Source: Rhodosalinus sediminis (lineage in GTDB: Bacteria; Pseudomonadota; Alphaproteobacteria; Rhodobacterales; Rhodobacteraceae). Taken from it: a stretch of DNA of 64,000 nucleotides. The notes beneath the pieces are model-generated. The model had not been told where the DNA came from. It did no database searches and was given only the letters and a program-made list of their open reading frames with translations. This document shows, one piece after another, positions 26,922-35,545 of this stretch. Where the stretch lies: positions 68,709 through 132,708 of the forward strand of contig NZ_QOHR01000005.1 in NCBI RefSeq assembly GCF_003385555.1. The letters run 5' to 3'. Every line of letters begins with the position of its first letter. Position 1 is the first letter of the stretch. The position numbers were made by a program, and so were the translations under genes.

Positions 26922-28087
26922 AGGTCGCGGGCGACTGGATCGCGCGGCCCGCGACGCAGGCCGTCTGCGCGGCGCTCACCGGCGCGGGGCACCGGGCGCT
27001 CTTCGTCGGCGGCTGCGTGCGCAACGCGCTCCTCGGCGCGCCGGTCAGCGACATCGACATCGCCACCGAGGCGCGGCCCGAGCGCGTGGTCGAGGTCGCA
27101 GAGGCCGCCGGGCTCAAGGCCGTGGCGACCGGTATCGAGCACGGCACGGTGACCGTCGTCTCCGACGGCCTCCCGCACGAGATCACCACCTTCCGCCGCG
27201 ACGTCGAGACCTTCGGCCGCCACGCCGTCGTCGCCTATTCCGACGACATCCGCGAGGACGCTGCGCGGCGCGATTTCACCATGAACGCGCTCTATGCGCT
27301 GCCCGACGGCACGGTCGTGGACCCGCTCGGCGTCGGGCTCACCGATCTGGAGGCGCGGCACGTCCGCTTCGTCGGCGACGCCGAGACGCGCATCCGCGAG
27401 GATTACCTGCGCATCCTGCGCTTCTTCCGTTTCACGGCATGGTATGGCGACCCGGACGCGGGCTTCGATCCCACGGCGCTCGCCGCGGTGGCGGAGACGG
27501 TCGAGGGCCTCGCCGGGCTGTCGGCCGAGCGGGTGGGCGGCGAGATCACGAAGCTCCTCGCCGCGCCGGACCCGGCGCCGGCCGTCGCGGTGATGGAGCG
27601 CACGGGCGCGCTCGCGCAGGTGCTGCCGGGGGCGGCAGCGCGGCTCATCGCGCCGCTCGTGCATCTGGAAGCGCGAACCGGCACGCCGCCCGACCCGATC
27701 CGCCGCCTCGCCGCGCTGGGCGCGGGGGAGGCGGAGGGCCGCGCGCTGCGCCTTTCGAAGCGCGAGACACGGCGGCTCGCCCGCCTTGCAGAGCTTCAGG
27801 GCGCGGCCATGGCGCCGGCGGAACTCGGGTACCGCCACGGGGCGGAGGCGGCGCGCGACGCGCTTCTCCTGCAGGGGGCGATGGCGGGGACGCCCCCCGA
27901 GGACGCCGCGCTCGCCGCGGCGGAGGAGGGGGCGCGGCAGCGGTTCCCGGTCGCGGCGCGCGACCTGATGCCGGCCTACGCGGGCCCGGCGCTCGGCGCG
28001 AAGCTCGCCGAGCTGGAGGCGCGCTGGATCGCGTCGGGCTTCCGGCTGTCGAAAGAGGCGCTGCTCGAGGACGCTCATCGCCCCTGA
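26918..28087 (+). CDS. CCA tRNA nucleotidyltransferase / poly(A) polymerase family
   Basis: This 389-residue class II nucleotidyltransferase has LFVGGCVRNALLGAPVSDID (nucleotide site with the DID metal ligands), RRDFTMNALY, and the RNA-head-binding IREDYLRILRFFRF. The first 130 residues are catalytic; the rest is helical. In Alphaproteobacteria this form is normally annotated as a CCA-adding enzyme, but CCA and PcnB members are hard to separate by eye. The ATG at 26918 overlaps the Nudix stop (ATGA). Confidence 0.9.
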   Translation: MKVAGDWIARPATQAVCAALTGAGHRALFVGGCVRNALLGAPVSDIDIATEARPERVVEVAEAAGLKAVATGIEHGTVTVVSDGLPHEITTFRRDVETFGRHAVVAYSDDIREDAARRDFTMNALYALPDGTVVDPLGVGLTDLEARHVRFVGDAETRIREDYLRILRFFRFTAWYGDPDAGFDPTALAAVAETVEGLAGLSAERVGGEITKLLAAPDPAPAVAVMERTGALAQVLPGAAARLIAPLVHLEARTGTPPDPIRRLAALGAGEAEGRALRLSKRETRRLARLAELQGAAMAPAELGYRHGAEAARDALLLQGAMAGTPPEDAALAAAEEGARQRFPVAARDLMPAYAGPALGAKLAELEARWIASGFRLSKEALLEDAHRP

Positions 28088-28195
28088 CGGGGCGCTTCGC
28101 GCCGCGCCGCGCGGTGGGCTTCCGGCCGGGCATGACCTATATGCAGAGGCTCGGGCGCGGCAATCCGGCGGCGTCCCGAACCCGGAGGTGGCGGA

Positions 28196-30037
28196 ATGAA
28201 GGCGACGCTCGGCCGCATGCTCGACCCGTTCCGCCCGGCGGCGGGGCCGCCGCCGCGCACGCTCGCGCGGTTCTTCGGCTGGTGCCTCTCGGGCGCCTGG
28301 CCGGCGCTGGCGCTCGCCGCGCTTCTCTCGGCGCTCGCCGGGGGGATGGAGGCCGGCACGGCCTGGGTGCTCGGCCGCGTGATCGACACGGCGCAGGCGG
28401 CGGGGCGCGGCGGGCTCCTCGCGCCCGAGAACCTCGCGCTGCTCGTGGGCGCGGTCATCTTCTTCGTGGTGGCGCGGCCGGTGCTCTCGGGGCTCTCGGC
28501 GGCGGCGAACTCGATGATCGTGCAGCCCAACGTGATGCCGCTCGTGTTGTCGCGGCTGCACCGCTGGGGGCTGGGGCAGGCGGTCACCTTCTTCGACAAC
28601 GATTTCGCCGGGCGCATCGCGCAGAAGCAGATGCAGACCGCGCGCGCCGTCACCGACGTCGCGGCGGAGGTGATCAACGTGGTCGCCTTCGCGCTCGCCT
28701 CGCTCGTCGGCGCGGTGATTCTGCTCGGCTCCATCGACCTCTGGAACGCGGCGATCTTCGCGGTCTGGCTCGCGGGGTATTTCGCGCTGATCCGCTTCTT
28801 CCTGCCGCGGGTGCGGGCGCGCTCGGGCGCGCGGGCGGCGGCGCGCGCCAACGTCAGCGGGCAGGTCGTGGACACCATCACCAACATCAAGACCGTCAAA
28901 CTCTTCGCCCACGACGCGCACGAGGACCGCGCGGCGCTCGACGCGATGCAGAGCTACCGGGAGCGCGCGCTGCACTTCGGCGTGCTCTCGGCGTGGTTCC
29001 GCCTCGCGCTGATGACGATCGCGGGGCTTTTGCCGGTGCTGATGGTGGGCGCGACGCTCCTGTTCTGGCAGGCGGGCACGGCGACGGCGGGCGACATCGC
29101 CGCGGCCGGCGCGATCTCCATCCGCATCGCGCAGATGACCGGCTGGGTCAGCTTCACGCTGATGGCGATCTACTCGAACGTGGGCGAGGTCGAGGACGGG
29201 ATGAAGACGCTCACCCCGCGCGAGCGGCTGGAGGATGCGCCCGACGCTGCGCCGCTCGACGTCACGGAGGGACGCATCACCTTCGAGGACGTGAGCTTCG
29301 CCTACGGCCGGGAGGTGGGCGGCGTCGCCGACATCGCGCTCGACGTGGCGCCGGGCGAGAAGCTGGGCGTCGTCGGTGCCTCGGGCGCGGGGAAGTCGAC
29401 GCTGGTCGCGATCCTCCTGCGCCTCTACGCGCCGGAACAGGGGCGCATCCTGATCGACGGGCAGGACCTCGCGCAGGTGACGCAGGAGAGCCTGCGCCGG
29501 CAGATCGGGATGGTCACGCAGGAAACCGCGATGTTCAACCGCACCGCGCGGGAGAACATCCTTTACGGCCGGCCCGACGCGACGGAGGCCGAGATGATCG
29601 CCGCCGCGAAGAAGGCCGAGGCGCACGACTTCATCATGGCGATGGAGGACCACCGCGGAAACCGCGGCTACGACGCCTACCTCGGCGAGCGGGGCGTGAA
29701 GCTTTCGGGCGGGCAGCGCCAGCGCATCGCGCTCGCCCGGGCGATCCTGAAGGACGCGCCGATCCTCGTCCTCGACGAGGCAACCAGCGCGCTCGATTCG
29801 GAGGTCGAGGCCTCGATCCAGACCGCGCTCGAGCGGGTGATGGAGGGCAAGACGGTGCTCGCCATCGCGCACCGTCTCTCGACGCTTTCCGAGATGGACC
29901 GGATCGTGGTGCTCGACGCGGGCCGCATCGTGGAGCAGGGCACACATGACGCCCTTCTGGCGCGCGGCGGGCTCTATGCCCGCTACTGGGAGCGGCAGTC
30001 GGGCGGTTTCATCTCCACGCAGGAGGCGGCGGAGTAG
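28196..30037 (+). CDS. ABC transporter, fused permease and ATPase (exporter half)
   Basis: This 613-residue half-transporter has an N-terminal six-helix transmembrane domain (about 25-325) and a C-terminal nucleotide-binding domain with Walker A GASGAGKST, the ABC signature LSGGQRQRIALARAI, Walker B ILVLDEATSALD and the switch His in AIAHRLSTLS. It would act as a homodimer. The substrate is unknown; the family includes lipid, multidrug and heavy-metal exporters. It sits alone between the CCA enzyme and a methyltransferase, with no periplasmic partner, consistent with export. Confidence 0.93.
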   Translation: MKATLGRMLDPFRPAAGPPPRTLARFFGWCLSGAWPALALAALLSALAGGMEAGTAWVLGRVIDTAQAAGRGGLLAPENLALLVGAVIFFVVARPVLSGLSAAANSMIVQPNVMPLVLSRLHRWGLGQAVTFFDNDFAGRIAQKQMQTARAVTDVAAEVINVVAFALASLVGAVILLGSIDLWNAAIFAVWLAGYFALIRFFLPRVRARSGARAAARANVSGQVVDTITNIKTVKLFAHDAHEDRAALDAMQSYRERALHFGVLSAWFRLALMTIAGLLPVLMVGATLLFWQAGTATAGDIAAAGAISIRIAQMTGWVSFTLMAIYSNVGEVEDGMKTLTPRERLEDAPDAAPLDVTEGRITFEDVSFAYGREVGGVADIALDVAPGEKLGVVGASGAGKSTLVAILLRLYAPEQGRILIDGQDLAQVTQESLRRQIGMVTQETAMFNRTARENILYGRPDATEAEMIAAAKKAEAHDFIMAMEDHRGNRGYDAYLGERGVKLSGGQRQRIALARAILKDAPILVLDEATSALDSEVEASIQTALERVMEGKTVLAIAHRLSTLSEMDRIVVLDAGRIVEQGTHDALLARGGLYARYWERQSGGFISTQEAAE

Positions 30038-30069
30038 CGTCACGGCGCGCGCCGCGCTATCCGGGGACC

Positions 30070-31308
30070 ATGCAGGAGATACGGATCGAGCGGCTGGGCC
30101 ATCTGGGCGACGGCCTCGGCGACGGGGTGATCGTGCCCGGCGCGCTGCCGGGCGAGCTGGTCGCGGGGGAGGCGCGCGACGGCCGGCTCGAGGGGGTGCG
30201 CGTGCTGGAGCCCGCGCCGGAGCGCGTCGCCCCGCCGTGCCCGCACGTGCGCCGTTGTGGCGGCTGCGCGGTGCAGCACCTCGCCGACGATGCCGTGGCC
30301 GCGTGGAAGGCCGATCTGGTGCGCCAGGCGCTCGCCGCGCAGGGGTTGGCGGCGGAGATCGCAGGGGTCGAGACCTCGCCCCCCGCCTCGCGCCGGCGCG
30401 CGGTATTCGCCGCGCGGCGCACGAAGAAGGGTGCGCTCGCCGGGTTTCACGCCCGCGCCTCGGCCGAGATCGTGGCGGTGCCGGAGTGCCGCGTGCTGCA
30501 CCCCGACCTCGTCGCCGCGCTGCCGGTGGCGGAGGCGCTGGCCGAGGCGGGCGCCTCGCGCAAGGGCGAGTTGGACGTGGCGGCGACCCGGACGGAGGCG
30601 GGGCTCGACCTGGCCGTGACCGGGGGCAAGCCGCTCGACCGGGCGCTGCGCACCCGGCTCGCGGAGATCGCGGGGGACGCCGACCTCGCCCGGCTGAGCT
30701 GGGACGGGGAGCCGGTGGCCATGGCGCGGCCGCCCCTCGTGCGCTTCGGCCGCGCAGCGGTGGTCCCGCCGCCGGGTGCCTTCCTGCAGGCGACGGAGGC
30801 GGGCGAGGCGGCGCTCGTCGCGCGCGTGCGCGCGCTCCTCGCCGGGGCGCGGCGGGTCGTGGACCTTTTCGCTGGCTGCGGCACCTTCGCCCTGCCGCTG
30901 GCCGAGGCGGCCGAGGTGCATGGCGTGGAGGGCGATCCGGCGATGACCGCCGCGCTCGACGCGGGCTGGCGGCAGGCCGAGGGACTCAGGCAGGTGACGG
31001 CGCAGGCGCGCGATCTCTTCCGCCGGCCGCTCGAGGCGGACGAGCTCGCGCCCTTCGAGGCCGCGGTGATCGACCCGCCCCGGCAGGGCGCGGCGGCGCA
31101 GGTCGCGCGGCTCGCAGCCGCGGGGGTGCCGCGGATCGCGCATGTCTCCTGCAACCCGGCCACCTTCGCGCGGGACGCGGCGACGCTCGTGGCGGCGGGC
31201 TACCGCATGGGGCCGGTCACGGTGGTGGACCAGTTCCGGTGGTCCCCGCACGTGGAGCTTGTGGCGGGCTTCGCGCTGGACCATATGCCGGGCGGCGAGA
31301 GGGAGTAG
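30070..31308 (+). CDS. TrmA/RlmD-family RNA (uracil-5) methyltransferase
   Basis: This 412-residue SAM-dependent RNA methyltransferase starts with a TRAM-like RNA-binding segment. A [4Fe-4S] cluster set follows (C57, C63 and C66 in CPHVRRCGGC, plus the Cys of VPECRVL). The SAM fold has DLFAGCGTFALPL, and the catalytic region has DPPRQGA and HVSCNPATFARD. The exact target uridine (23S or tRNA) cannot be fixed by eye. The gene is followed after 3 bp by the ion channel. Confidence 0.92.
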   Translation: MQEIRIERLGHLGDGLGDGVIVPGALPGELVAGEARDGRLEGVRVLEPAPERVAPPCPHVRRCGGCAVQHLADDAVAAWKADLVRQALAAQGLAAEIAGVETSPPASRRRAVFAARRTKKGALAGFHARASAEIVAVPECRVLHPDLVAALPVAEALAEAGASRKGELDVAATRTEAGLDLAVTGGKPLDRALRTRLAEIAGDADLARLSWDGEPVAMARPPLVRFGRAAVVPPPGAFLQATEAGEAALVARVRALLAGARRVVDLFAGCGTFALPLAEAAEVHGVEGDPAMTAALDAGWRQAEGLRQVTAQARDLFRRPLEADELAPFEAAVIDPPRQGAAAQVARLAAAGVPRIAHVSCNPATFARDAATLVAAGYRMGPVTVVDQFRWSPHVELVAGFALDHMPGGERE

Positions 31309-31311
31309 GTG

Positions 31312-32121
31312 ATGGCGTTCCGCACGCGACTGGGGGAGTGGCTGGCCCGGCCGTGGGTCACCAACGCGATCATGGGCGTGATCGGGGTGAACGCCGTGGT
31401 CCTCGGGCTCGAGACCTCGGACGAGGCGATGGCGGCGGCGGGCCCGGCGCTGATCGCGATCGACCGGATCTGCCTCGCCATCTTCACCATCGAGATCGCG
31501 CTGAAGCTCGTTGCCCACGGCGGGCGGTTCTTCCGCAGCGGCTGGAACGTCTTCGACTTCGTGATCGTGGGGATCGCGCTGGTGCCGGCGAGCGAGGGGC
31601 TCTCGGTGCTGCGCGCGCTGCGCATCCTGCGGGTGCTGCGCGTGATCTCCGTCGCGCCGCGCCTGCGCCGGGTGGTGGAGGGCTTCGTGCGCGCGATCCC
31701 CGGCATGGGTAGCGTCTTTCTGCTGATGACGTTGGTCTTCTACATCGGCGCGGTCATGGCCACGAAGCTCTTCGGCGACGCCTTCCCGCAGTGGTTCGGC
31801 ACGCTCGGGGACTCGGCCTATTCGCTCTTCCAGATCATGACGCTGGAAAGCTGGTCGATGGGCATCGTGCGCCCGGTGATGGAGGTCTATCCCTACGCCT
31901 GGGCGTTCTTCGTGCCCTTCATCCTCGTGACGACCTTCGCGGTGGTGAACCTGCTGGTGGGTCTGATCGTGAACTCGATGCAGGACGCCCATCAGGAAGA
32001 GGAGGGCCTGCGCACCGACGCTTACCGCGACGAGGTGCTGGAGCGCCTCGCGCGGATCGAGGCGCGGCTGGGCGACGCCGAAAGCGGCGAGGCGACGCCG
32101 GAGCGGCGCAAGGGCGCCTGA
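31312..32121 (+). CDS. Bacterial voltage-gated sodium channel (NaChBac/Nav family)
   Basis: This 269-residue single-domain six-helix channel would assemble as a tetramer in the inner membrane. The S4 voltage sensor is LRALRILRVLRVISVAPRLR, with arginines R101, R104, R107 and R110 spaced by three. The selectivity filter is TLESWSM (residues 177-183), the Na-selective filter known from crystallised bacterial Nav channels. S6 (VVNLLVGLIVNSMQDAH) is followed by a polar neck and a C-terminal coiled coil (DEVLERLARIEARLG). ATG at 31312 is preferred, with a GTG one codon earlier. Known homologues occur in marine and alkaliphilic bacteria, suggesting a sodium-rich habitat (inference). Confidence 0.93.
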   Translation: MAFRTRLGEWLARPWVTNAIMGVIGVNAVVLGLETSDEAMAAAGPALIAIDRICLAIFTIEIALKLVAHGGRFFRSGWNVFDFVIVGIALVPASEGLSVLRALRILRVLRVISVAPRLRRVVEGFVRAIPGMGSVFLLMTLVFYIGAVMATKLFGDAFPQWFGTLGDSAYSLFQIMTLESWSMGIVRPVMEVYPYAWAFFVPFILVTTFAVVNLLVGLIVNSMQDAHQEEEGLRTDAYRDEVLERLARIEARLGDAESGEATPERRKGA

Positions 32122-32193
32122 GGCGCAGATTGCGCTACGCGGGCGCCGCGATCCGGTGTACTCTCGCCGCAACGATACCCCCTCCGAGGGACA

Positions 32194-32694
32194 ATGATGG
32201 CAGGTCTGGCGAGAGCGGCGGCGCTCCTTCTCGTGGTGGCGGCGGTTTCGGGGTGCGCGGGCAAGTTCCGCAGCTACGACGGCCCCGAGGTGACGCGCAT
32301 CCTCGTCCTGAAGGGCGAGCGGAAGATGGCGCTCCTGCATCACGGCGAAGTGCTGGAGAGCTACGACATCGGCCTCGGCTTCGAGCCGGTGGGCCACAAG
32401 CAGCGCGAGGGCGACGGGCGCACGCCGGAAGGGGAGTATTTCATCGACCGGCGCAACCCGGAGAGCCAGTTCCACCTGTCGCTCGGCATCTCCTATCCCG
32501 AGCCGCACGAGCGCATGGCGGCCTCCGAGGCGGGCGTCGATCCGGGGGGCGACATCTTTATTCACGGCACCCCGCGGGAATACCGTGACGACGGACGCGA
32601 CTGGACCGCCGGCTGCATCGCGGTCACCAACCGCGAGATGGAGGAGATCTACGCCATGGTCGGCACCGGCACGCCGATCACCATCTACCCCTGA
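32194..32694 (+). CDS. L,D-transpeptidase-family lipoprotein
   Basis: This 166-residue lipoprotein has signal peptide residues 1-20 and lipobox VSGC (C21). The YkuD catalytic domain follows, with IHGTP and the catalytic-Cys region WTAGCIAVTN. YkuD proteins cross-link peptidoglycan or attach proteins to it; some family members act as murein amidases instead. Tandem ATG codons start the gene. The 3' end overlaps the convergent CAP-domain gene by 10 bp. A second YkuD protein lies 0.7 kb downstream. Confidence 0.9.
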   Translation: MMAGLARAAALLLVVAAVSGCAGKFRSYDGPEVTRILVLKGERKMALLHHGEVLESYDIGLGFEPVGHKQREGDGRTPEGEYFIDRRNPESQFHLSLGISYPEPHERMAASEAGVDPGGDIFIHGTPREYRDDGRDWTAGCIAVTNREMEEIYAMVGTGTPITIYP

Positions 32695-33236
32695 GGGGTA
32701 TCGGCGGCCCCGCCCCCGCCGCTCTTGCCGAAGACCATGGTCCACCAGATCCGGCCGCTCGGCTCCTGGTACCAGGAGATGCCCATCTCGTCGGCCTGCG
32801 GGTCGAGGATGATCTCGCGGGTCGGCGCCTCCTGCATCCATGCGGCGAGCGTCTCGACCTCCGTCTCGTAGGTCTCCGAGATCGTCTCGCCGCGGAACTG
32901 GCCGTCGTAGCCCACGCGCCGCACCCGGTCGATCGGTGAGGAACCGTCGGAGCCGAAGTGCCAGGGGCGGTTCTGCACCGACATGTCGCGGGAATGCGTG
33001 GCCGCGGCGGCGGTGAGCGCCTCGTCGAGCGCCACGGGCGGCGCCCCGGCCGCCGCGCGCAGGGCGTTGACGGAGTCGAGCACCTCGAAGGGGATGCGCC
33101 GCTCGTCCGCCGCGGTGATGCGATAGACGCGGGGCAGGGGCTTGCCGTCCGGGCCGAGCTGCGGCGGAGGCGGCGGCGCCGCGCAGGCGGCGAGCGTCGC
33201 GAGCAGCGAAACGAGCAGGATCAGGGGTCGCAGCAT
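32685..33236 (-). CDS. CAP-domain (SCP/PR-1) lipoprotein
   Basis: This 183-residue envelope lipoprotein has a hydrophobic signal with lipobox LAAC (C18), a Pro-rich linker, then a CAP/SCP domain: VLDSVNALRAAAGAPPVALD, HSRDMSVQNRPWHFGSDG and GETISETY. The function of bacterial CAP domains is unsettled (binding of lipids or wall fragments is suspected). The ATG at 33236 begins the signal peptide; the frame is open upstream but encodes non-signal sequence. Confidence 0.87.
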   Translation of the reverse strand: MLRPLILLVSLLATLAACAAPPPPPQLGPDGKPLPRVYRITAADERRIPFEVLDSVNALRAAAGAPPVALDEALTAAAATHSRDMSVQNRPWHFGSDGSSPIDRVRRVGYDGQFRGETISETYETEVETLAAWMQEAPTREIILDPQADEMGISWYQEPSGRIWWTMVFGKSGGGGAADTPQG

Positions 33237-33388
33237 GGCACGGGCGCTCCGCGGTTGGGGTCTTTTCGCTCTACTCCGGGCACCGTGGCGTTTCCAACCC
33301 GGGTCGGACCCGATGACGCCGGTTTGATTTGCGGTTGCGGCATCCCGGCCATATGTATCTTTCGTCAGAGTTTGCGGAGTGAACACCG

Positions 33389-33997
33389 ATGTCCGGCAAG
33401 CGATCCGTTCAGATCCTCGATCGGCGTGCGTTTCTCGCCGGGGCGGCGGCGGCGCTGGGCGCTCCGGCCGTGGCGCAGCAATCGCAGATGCCCGGCAGCA
33501 CCGAGATGGAGACCGACCCGGCCGAGCAGGGCGTGCGCCGCAATATCTCGAGCTTCCGGTCCCTCGACTGGAAACCCTATTTCAGCGACCTGACCAGGGG
33601 CGCGATCCTCGTCGACATCACCTCGCGCGCGCTTCATTACTGGAGCGAGGACGAGAGCGTCTATCGCCTCTACCCCACCTCCGTGCCGCTCAGCGAGGAG
33701 CTGACGCGCCGGGGGCGGACACGGGTGACCTACAAGGACCCGGAACCCGACTGGCGCCCGACCCCCTCCATGAAGGAGCGCAACCCCGACTGGCCGGATT
33801 ACGTGCCGCCGGGGCCGGACAATCCGCTCGGCACGCGGGCGCTGCACCTGTCGTGGACCTATTACCGCATCCACGGCACGCACGACACGCGCAAGATCGG
33901 GCGGCGCTCGTCGAACGGCTGCATCGGCCTTTACAATCGGCACATCGAGGAGCTCTTCGAATTCGCCGAAGTCGGGACACAGGTGTTGCTGATTTGA
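33389..33997 (+). CDS. L,D-transpeptidase with Tat signal
   Basis: This 202-residue protein begins with a twin-arginine type signal (DRRAFLAGAAAALGAPAVAQ). The YkuD domain has YYRIHGTHD and the catalytic SSNGCIGL. It is predicted to be an exported peptidoglycan L,D-transpeptidase; export in folded form is implied if the Tat signal is real. It belongs to the small cell-envelope cluster with the lipoprotein YkuD and CAP genes. Confidence 0.9.
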   Translation: MSGKRSVQILDRRAFLAGAAAALGAPAVAQQSQMPGSTEMETDPAEQGVRRNISSFRSLDWKPYFSDLTRGAILVDITSRALHYWSEDESVYRLYPTSVPLSEELTRRGRTRVTYKDPEPDWRPTPSMKERNPDWPDYVPPGPDNPLGTRALHLSWTYYRIHGTHDTRKIGRRSSNGCIGLYNRHIEELFEFAEVGTQVLLI

Positions 33998-34038
33998 CGA
34001 CAGTGCCCGCGCGATCCCGGGCGTCGCGCATCGCGGAT

Positions 34039-34068
34039 TTGCACTTTCGCCATGGGGCTGCTTAGACG
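34039..34068 (+). promoter_or_regulatory. Candidate promoter for the small exported protein
   Basis: TTGCAC (34039-34044) is followed after 17-18 bp by TTAGACG (34062-34068). The resulting leader of about 70 nt ends in the AGGA ribosome site before 34144. Judged by eye. Confidence 0.35.
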
Positions 34069-34143
34069 ATCATGCAAGCACGGCCTCTCGAGGCTCGTCG
34101 CAGGTATGCCGGACGACCGGCAAGCGTCTCATTGGAGGACCCC

Positions 34144-34341
34144 ATGAAGAAACTCGTTCTCGCCGCAACCGTCTCGGCCTTCGCGGCACCCGCCTTCGCC
34201 GGCGGTCACACCGGGCCGAAGCAGGAAATCGAAATGGAGCCGCCGGTCATCGTCGAGGAGACCGAGCAGGCGTCCACCGCGGCCGGCATCATCGTGCCGC
34301 TGCTGATCATCGCCGTCGTGGCGGCCGCCGCCGGCGACTGA
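34144..34341 (+). CDS. Small exported membrane protein of unknown function
   Basis: This 65-residue protein has a clear Sec signal (MKKLVLAATVSAFAAPAFAG), a short acidic region rich in Glu, Pro and Val (residues 25-45), and a C-terminal hydrophobic helix (GIIVPLLIIAVVAAAAG). The mature protein would be a roughly 45-residue single-span peptide with an acidic periplasmic head. It has its own promoter candidate and a strong terminator, so it is monocistronic and possibly abundant. I have seen similar short GGHT-starting proteins in this family of bacteria but know no function. Confidence 0.8.
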   Translation: MKKLVLAATVSAFAAPAFAGGHTGPKQEIEMEPPVIVEETEQASTAAGIIVPLLIIAVVAAAAGD

Positions 34342-34364
34342 TCCGATCCCCATCGCGGACAAGG

Positions 34365-34393
34365 AAAGAGCGGCGCCACGGCGCCGCTCTTTT
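34365..34393 (+). terminator. Intrinsic terminator (bidirectional)
   Basis: A perfect 13-bp stem (AAAGAGCGGCGCC at 34365-34377, two-base loop in the drawn pairing, GGCGCCGCTCTTT at 34380-34392) ends in TTTT. The A-run on the left arm lets it work for convergent hemH as well. Confidence 0.85.
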
Positions 34394-34419
34394 CGTGCGT
34401 GGCCCCTGTCGTGGCCGGC

Positions 34420-35484
34420 TCAGTCGAGCCAGCCCTTCAGGTTTTCCCGGATCACGGACGACAGCGCCTCGATATGGGCCGGGTCGTCGTTGAGGCAGGG
34501 GATATAGGTGAACTCCTGCCCGCCGGCCTCCTCGAAGCTTTCCTTGATCTCCTCGTTGATCTCCTCGAGCGTCTCGATGCAGTCGGCCGAGAAGGCCGGG
34601 GCGATCACGGCGATCTTCTTCTTGCCCTCTTCGGAGGCGAGGCGCGCGACCTCCTCGACGGTGTAGGGGCGCAGCCATTCCTCCGGGCCGAACACCGACT
34701 GGAACGTCGTGGTGATCTCCGTGTCGTCCCAGCCGAGCCGCTCCTTCAAAAGGCGCGTCGTCTTCTGGCACTGGCAGTGATAGGGATCGCCCTCCGTCAG
34801 GTAGCGCTGCGGCATGCCGTGGTAGGAGCACACGAGGATATCCGGCCGGTTCTCGAGCTCGCCGTAGGCGCGTTCCACCGACTGCGCGAGCGCCTCGATG
34901 TAGAGCGGATGCTCGAAGTAGGGATCGACCGTGCGCGCCGTCGGCTGCCACTTCTGCTTCATCAGCGCGCGGAAGAACTGATCGTTCGCGGTGGCCGAGG
35001 TGGCGCCGGCGTAATGCGGGTAGAGCGGGAAGAAGAGGATGCGCGTGCAGCCGGCCTCCACCATCGCGTCCACTTTGGACTGCGTGGAGGGGTTGCCGTA
35101 GCGCATGCAGTAGTCGACCATCACCTGATCGCCGAACTGCTCCTTCATCGTCCGCGCGAGCGCCTCGGTCTGCGCCTTGGTGATCGTCATCAGCGGGCTC
35201 TCGCCGAGATCCTCGTTCCAGATCGACTTGTACGCCTCGCCCGAGGAAAAGGGCCGCTTGCTCAGGATGATGAGCTGCAAAAGCGGCTGCCACTTCCACG
35301 GCGCGTAGTCGATCACGCGGCGGTCCGACAGGAACTCGTTCAGGTAGCGCCGCATTGACCAGTAGTCGTAGTTGTCCGGCGTGCCGAGGTTGGCGATCAG
35401 CACGCCCACACGCTCCGGCGGCAGCTTCGGGTGGTCCGCGGGGGCGTGGACGGGGCAGGTCGCAGCTTTGCTGGCGTCGAGCAT
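34420..35484 (-). CDS. hemH: Ferrochelatase
   Basis: This 354-residue enzyme inserts ferrous iron into protoporphyrin IX, the last heme step. Conserved are VGVLIANLGTPDNYDYWSMR (start of the fold), YPHYAGATSAT, SYHGMPQRY (active-site His) and APAFSADCIETLEEI (second metal-site region). The N-terminal 20 or so residues include a Cys-containing leader. It lies downstream of the methyltransferase gene but has a plausible promoter of its own at 35518-35545. Confidence 0.97.
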   Translation of the reverse strand: MLDASKAATCPVHAPADHPKLPPERVGVLIANLGTPDNYDYWSMRRYLNEFLSDRRVIDYAPWKWQPLLQLIILSKRPFSSGEAYKSIWNEDLGESPLMTITKAQTEALARTMKEQFGDQVMVDYCMRYGNPSTQSKVDAMVEAGCTRILFFPLYPHYAGATSATANDQFFRALMKQKWQPTARTVDPYFEHPLYIEALAQSVERAYGELENRPDILVCSYHGMPQRYLTEGDPYHCQCQKTTRLLKERLGWDDTEITTTFQSVFGPEEWLRPYTVEEVARLASEEGKKKIAVIAPAFSADCIETLEEINEEIKESFEEAGGQEFTYIPCLNDDPAHIEALSSVIRENLKGWLD

Positions 35485-35517
35485 GGCACTATCCGTAATC
35501 TCGGCAGGTTCCTGAAG

Positions 35518-35545
35518 GAAATATGTGATTTCGGCGATACGTCAA
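35518..35545 (-). promoter_or_regulatory. Candidate promoter for hemH
   Basis: On the minus strand TTGACG (35545-35540) and TATTTC (35523-35518) are spaced by 16 bp, 34 bp upstream of the hemH start. No FNR-type TTGAT-N4-ATCAA site is visible. Confidence 0.4.

Noticed and set aside
26861-30043. A frame of more than 1000 codons on the minus strand opposite the CCA-enzyme and ABC genes
   Set aside because: Composition is His/Arg/Glu-rich shadow of third-position GC; both real genes on the plus strand have intact family motifs.
30040-32841. A 933-codon minus-strand frame opposite the methyltransferase and sodium channel
   Set aside because: No family motifs; antisense to two strongly recognised genes.
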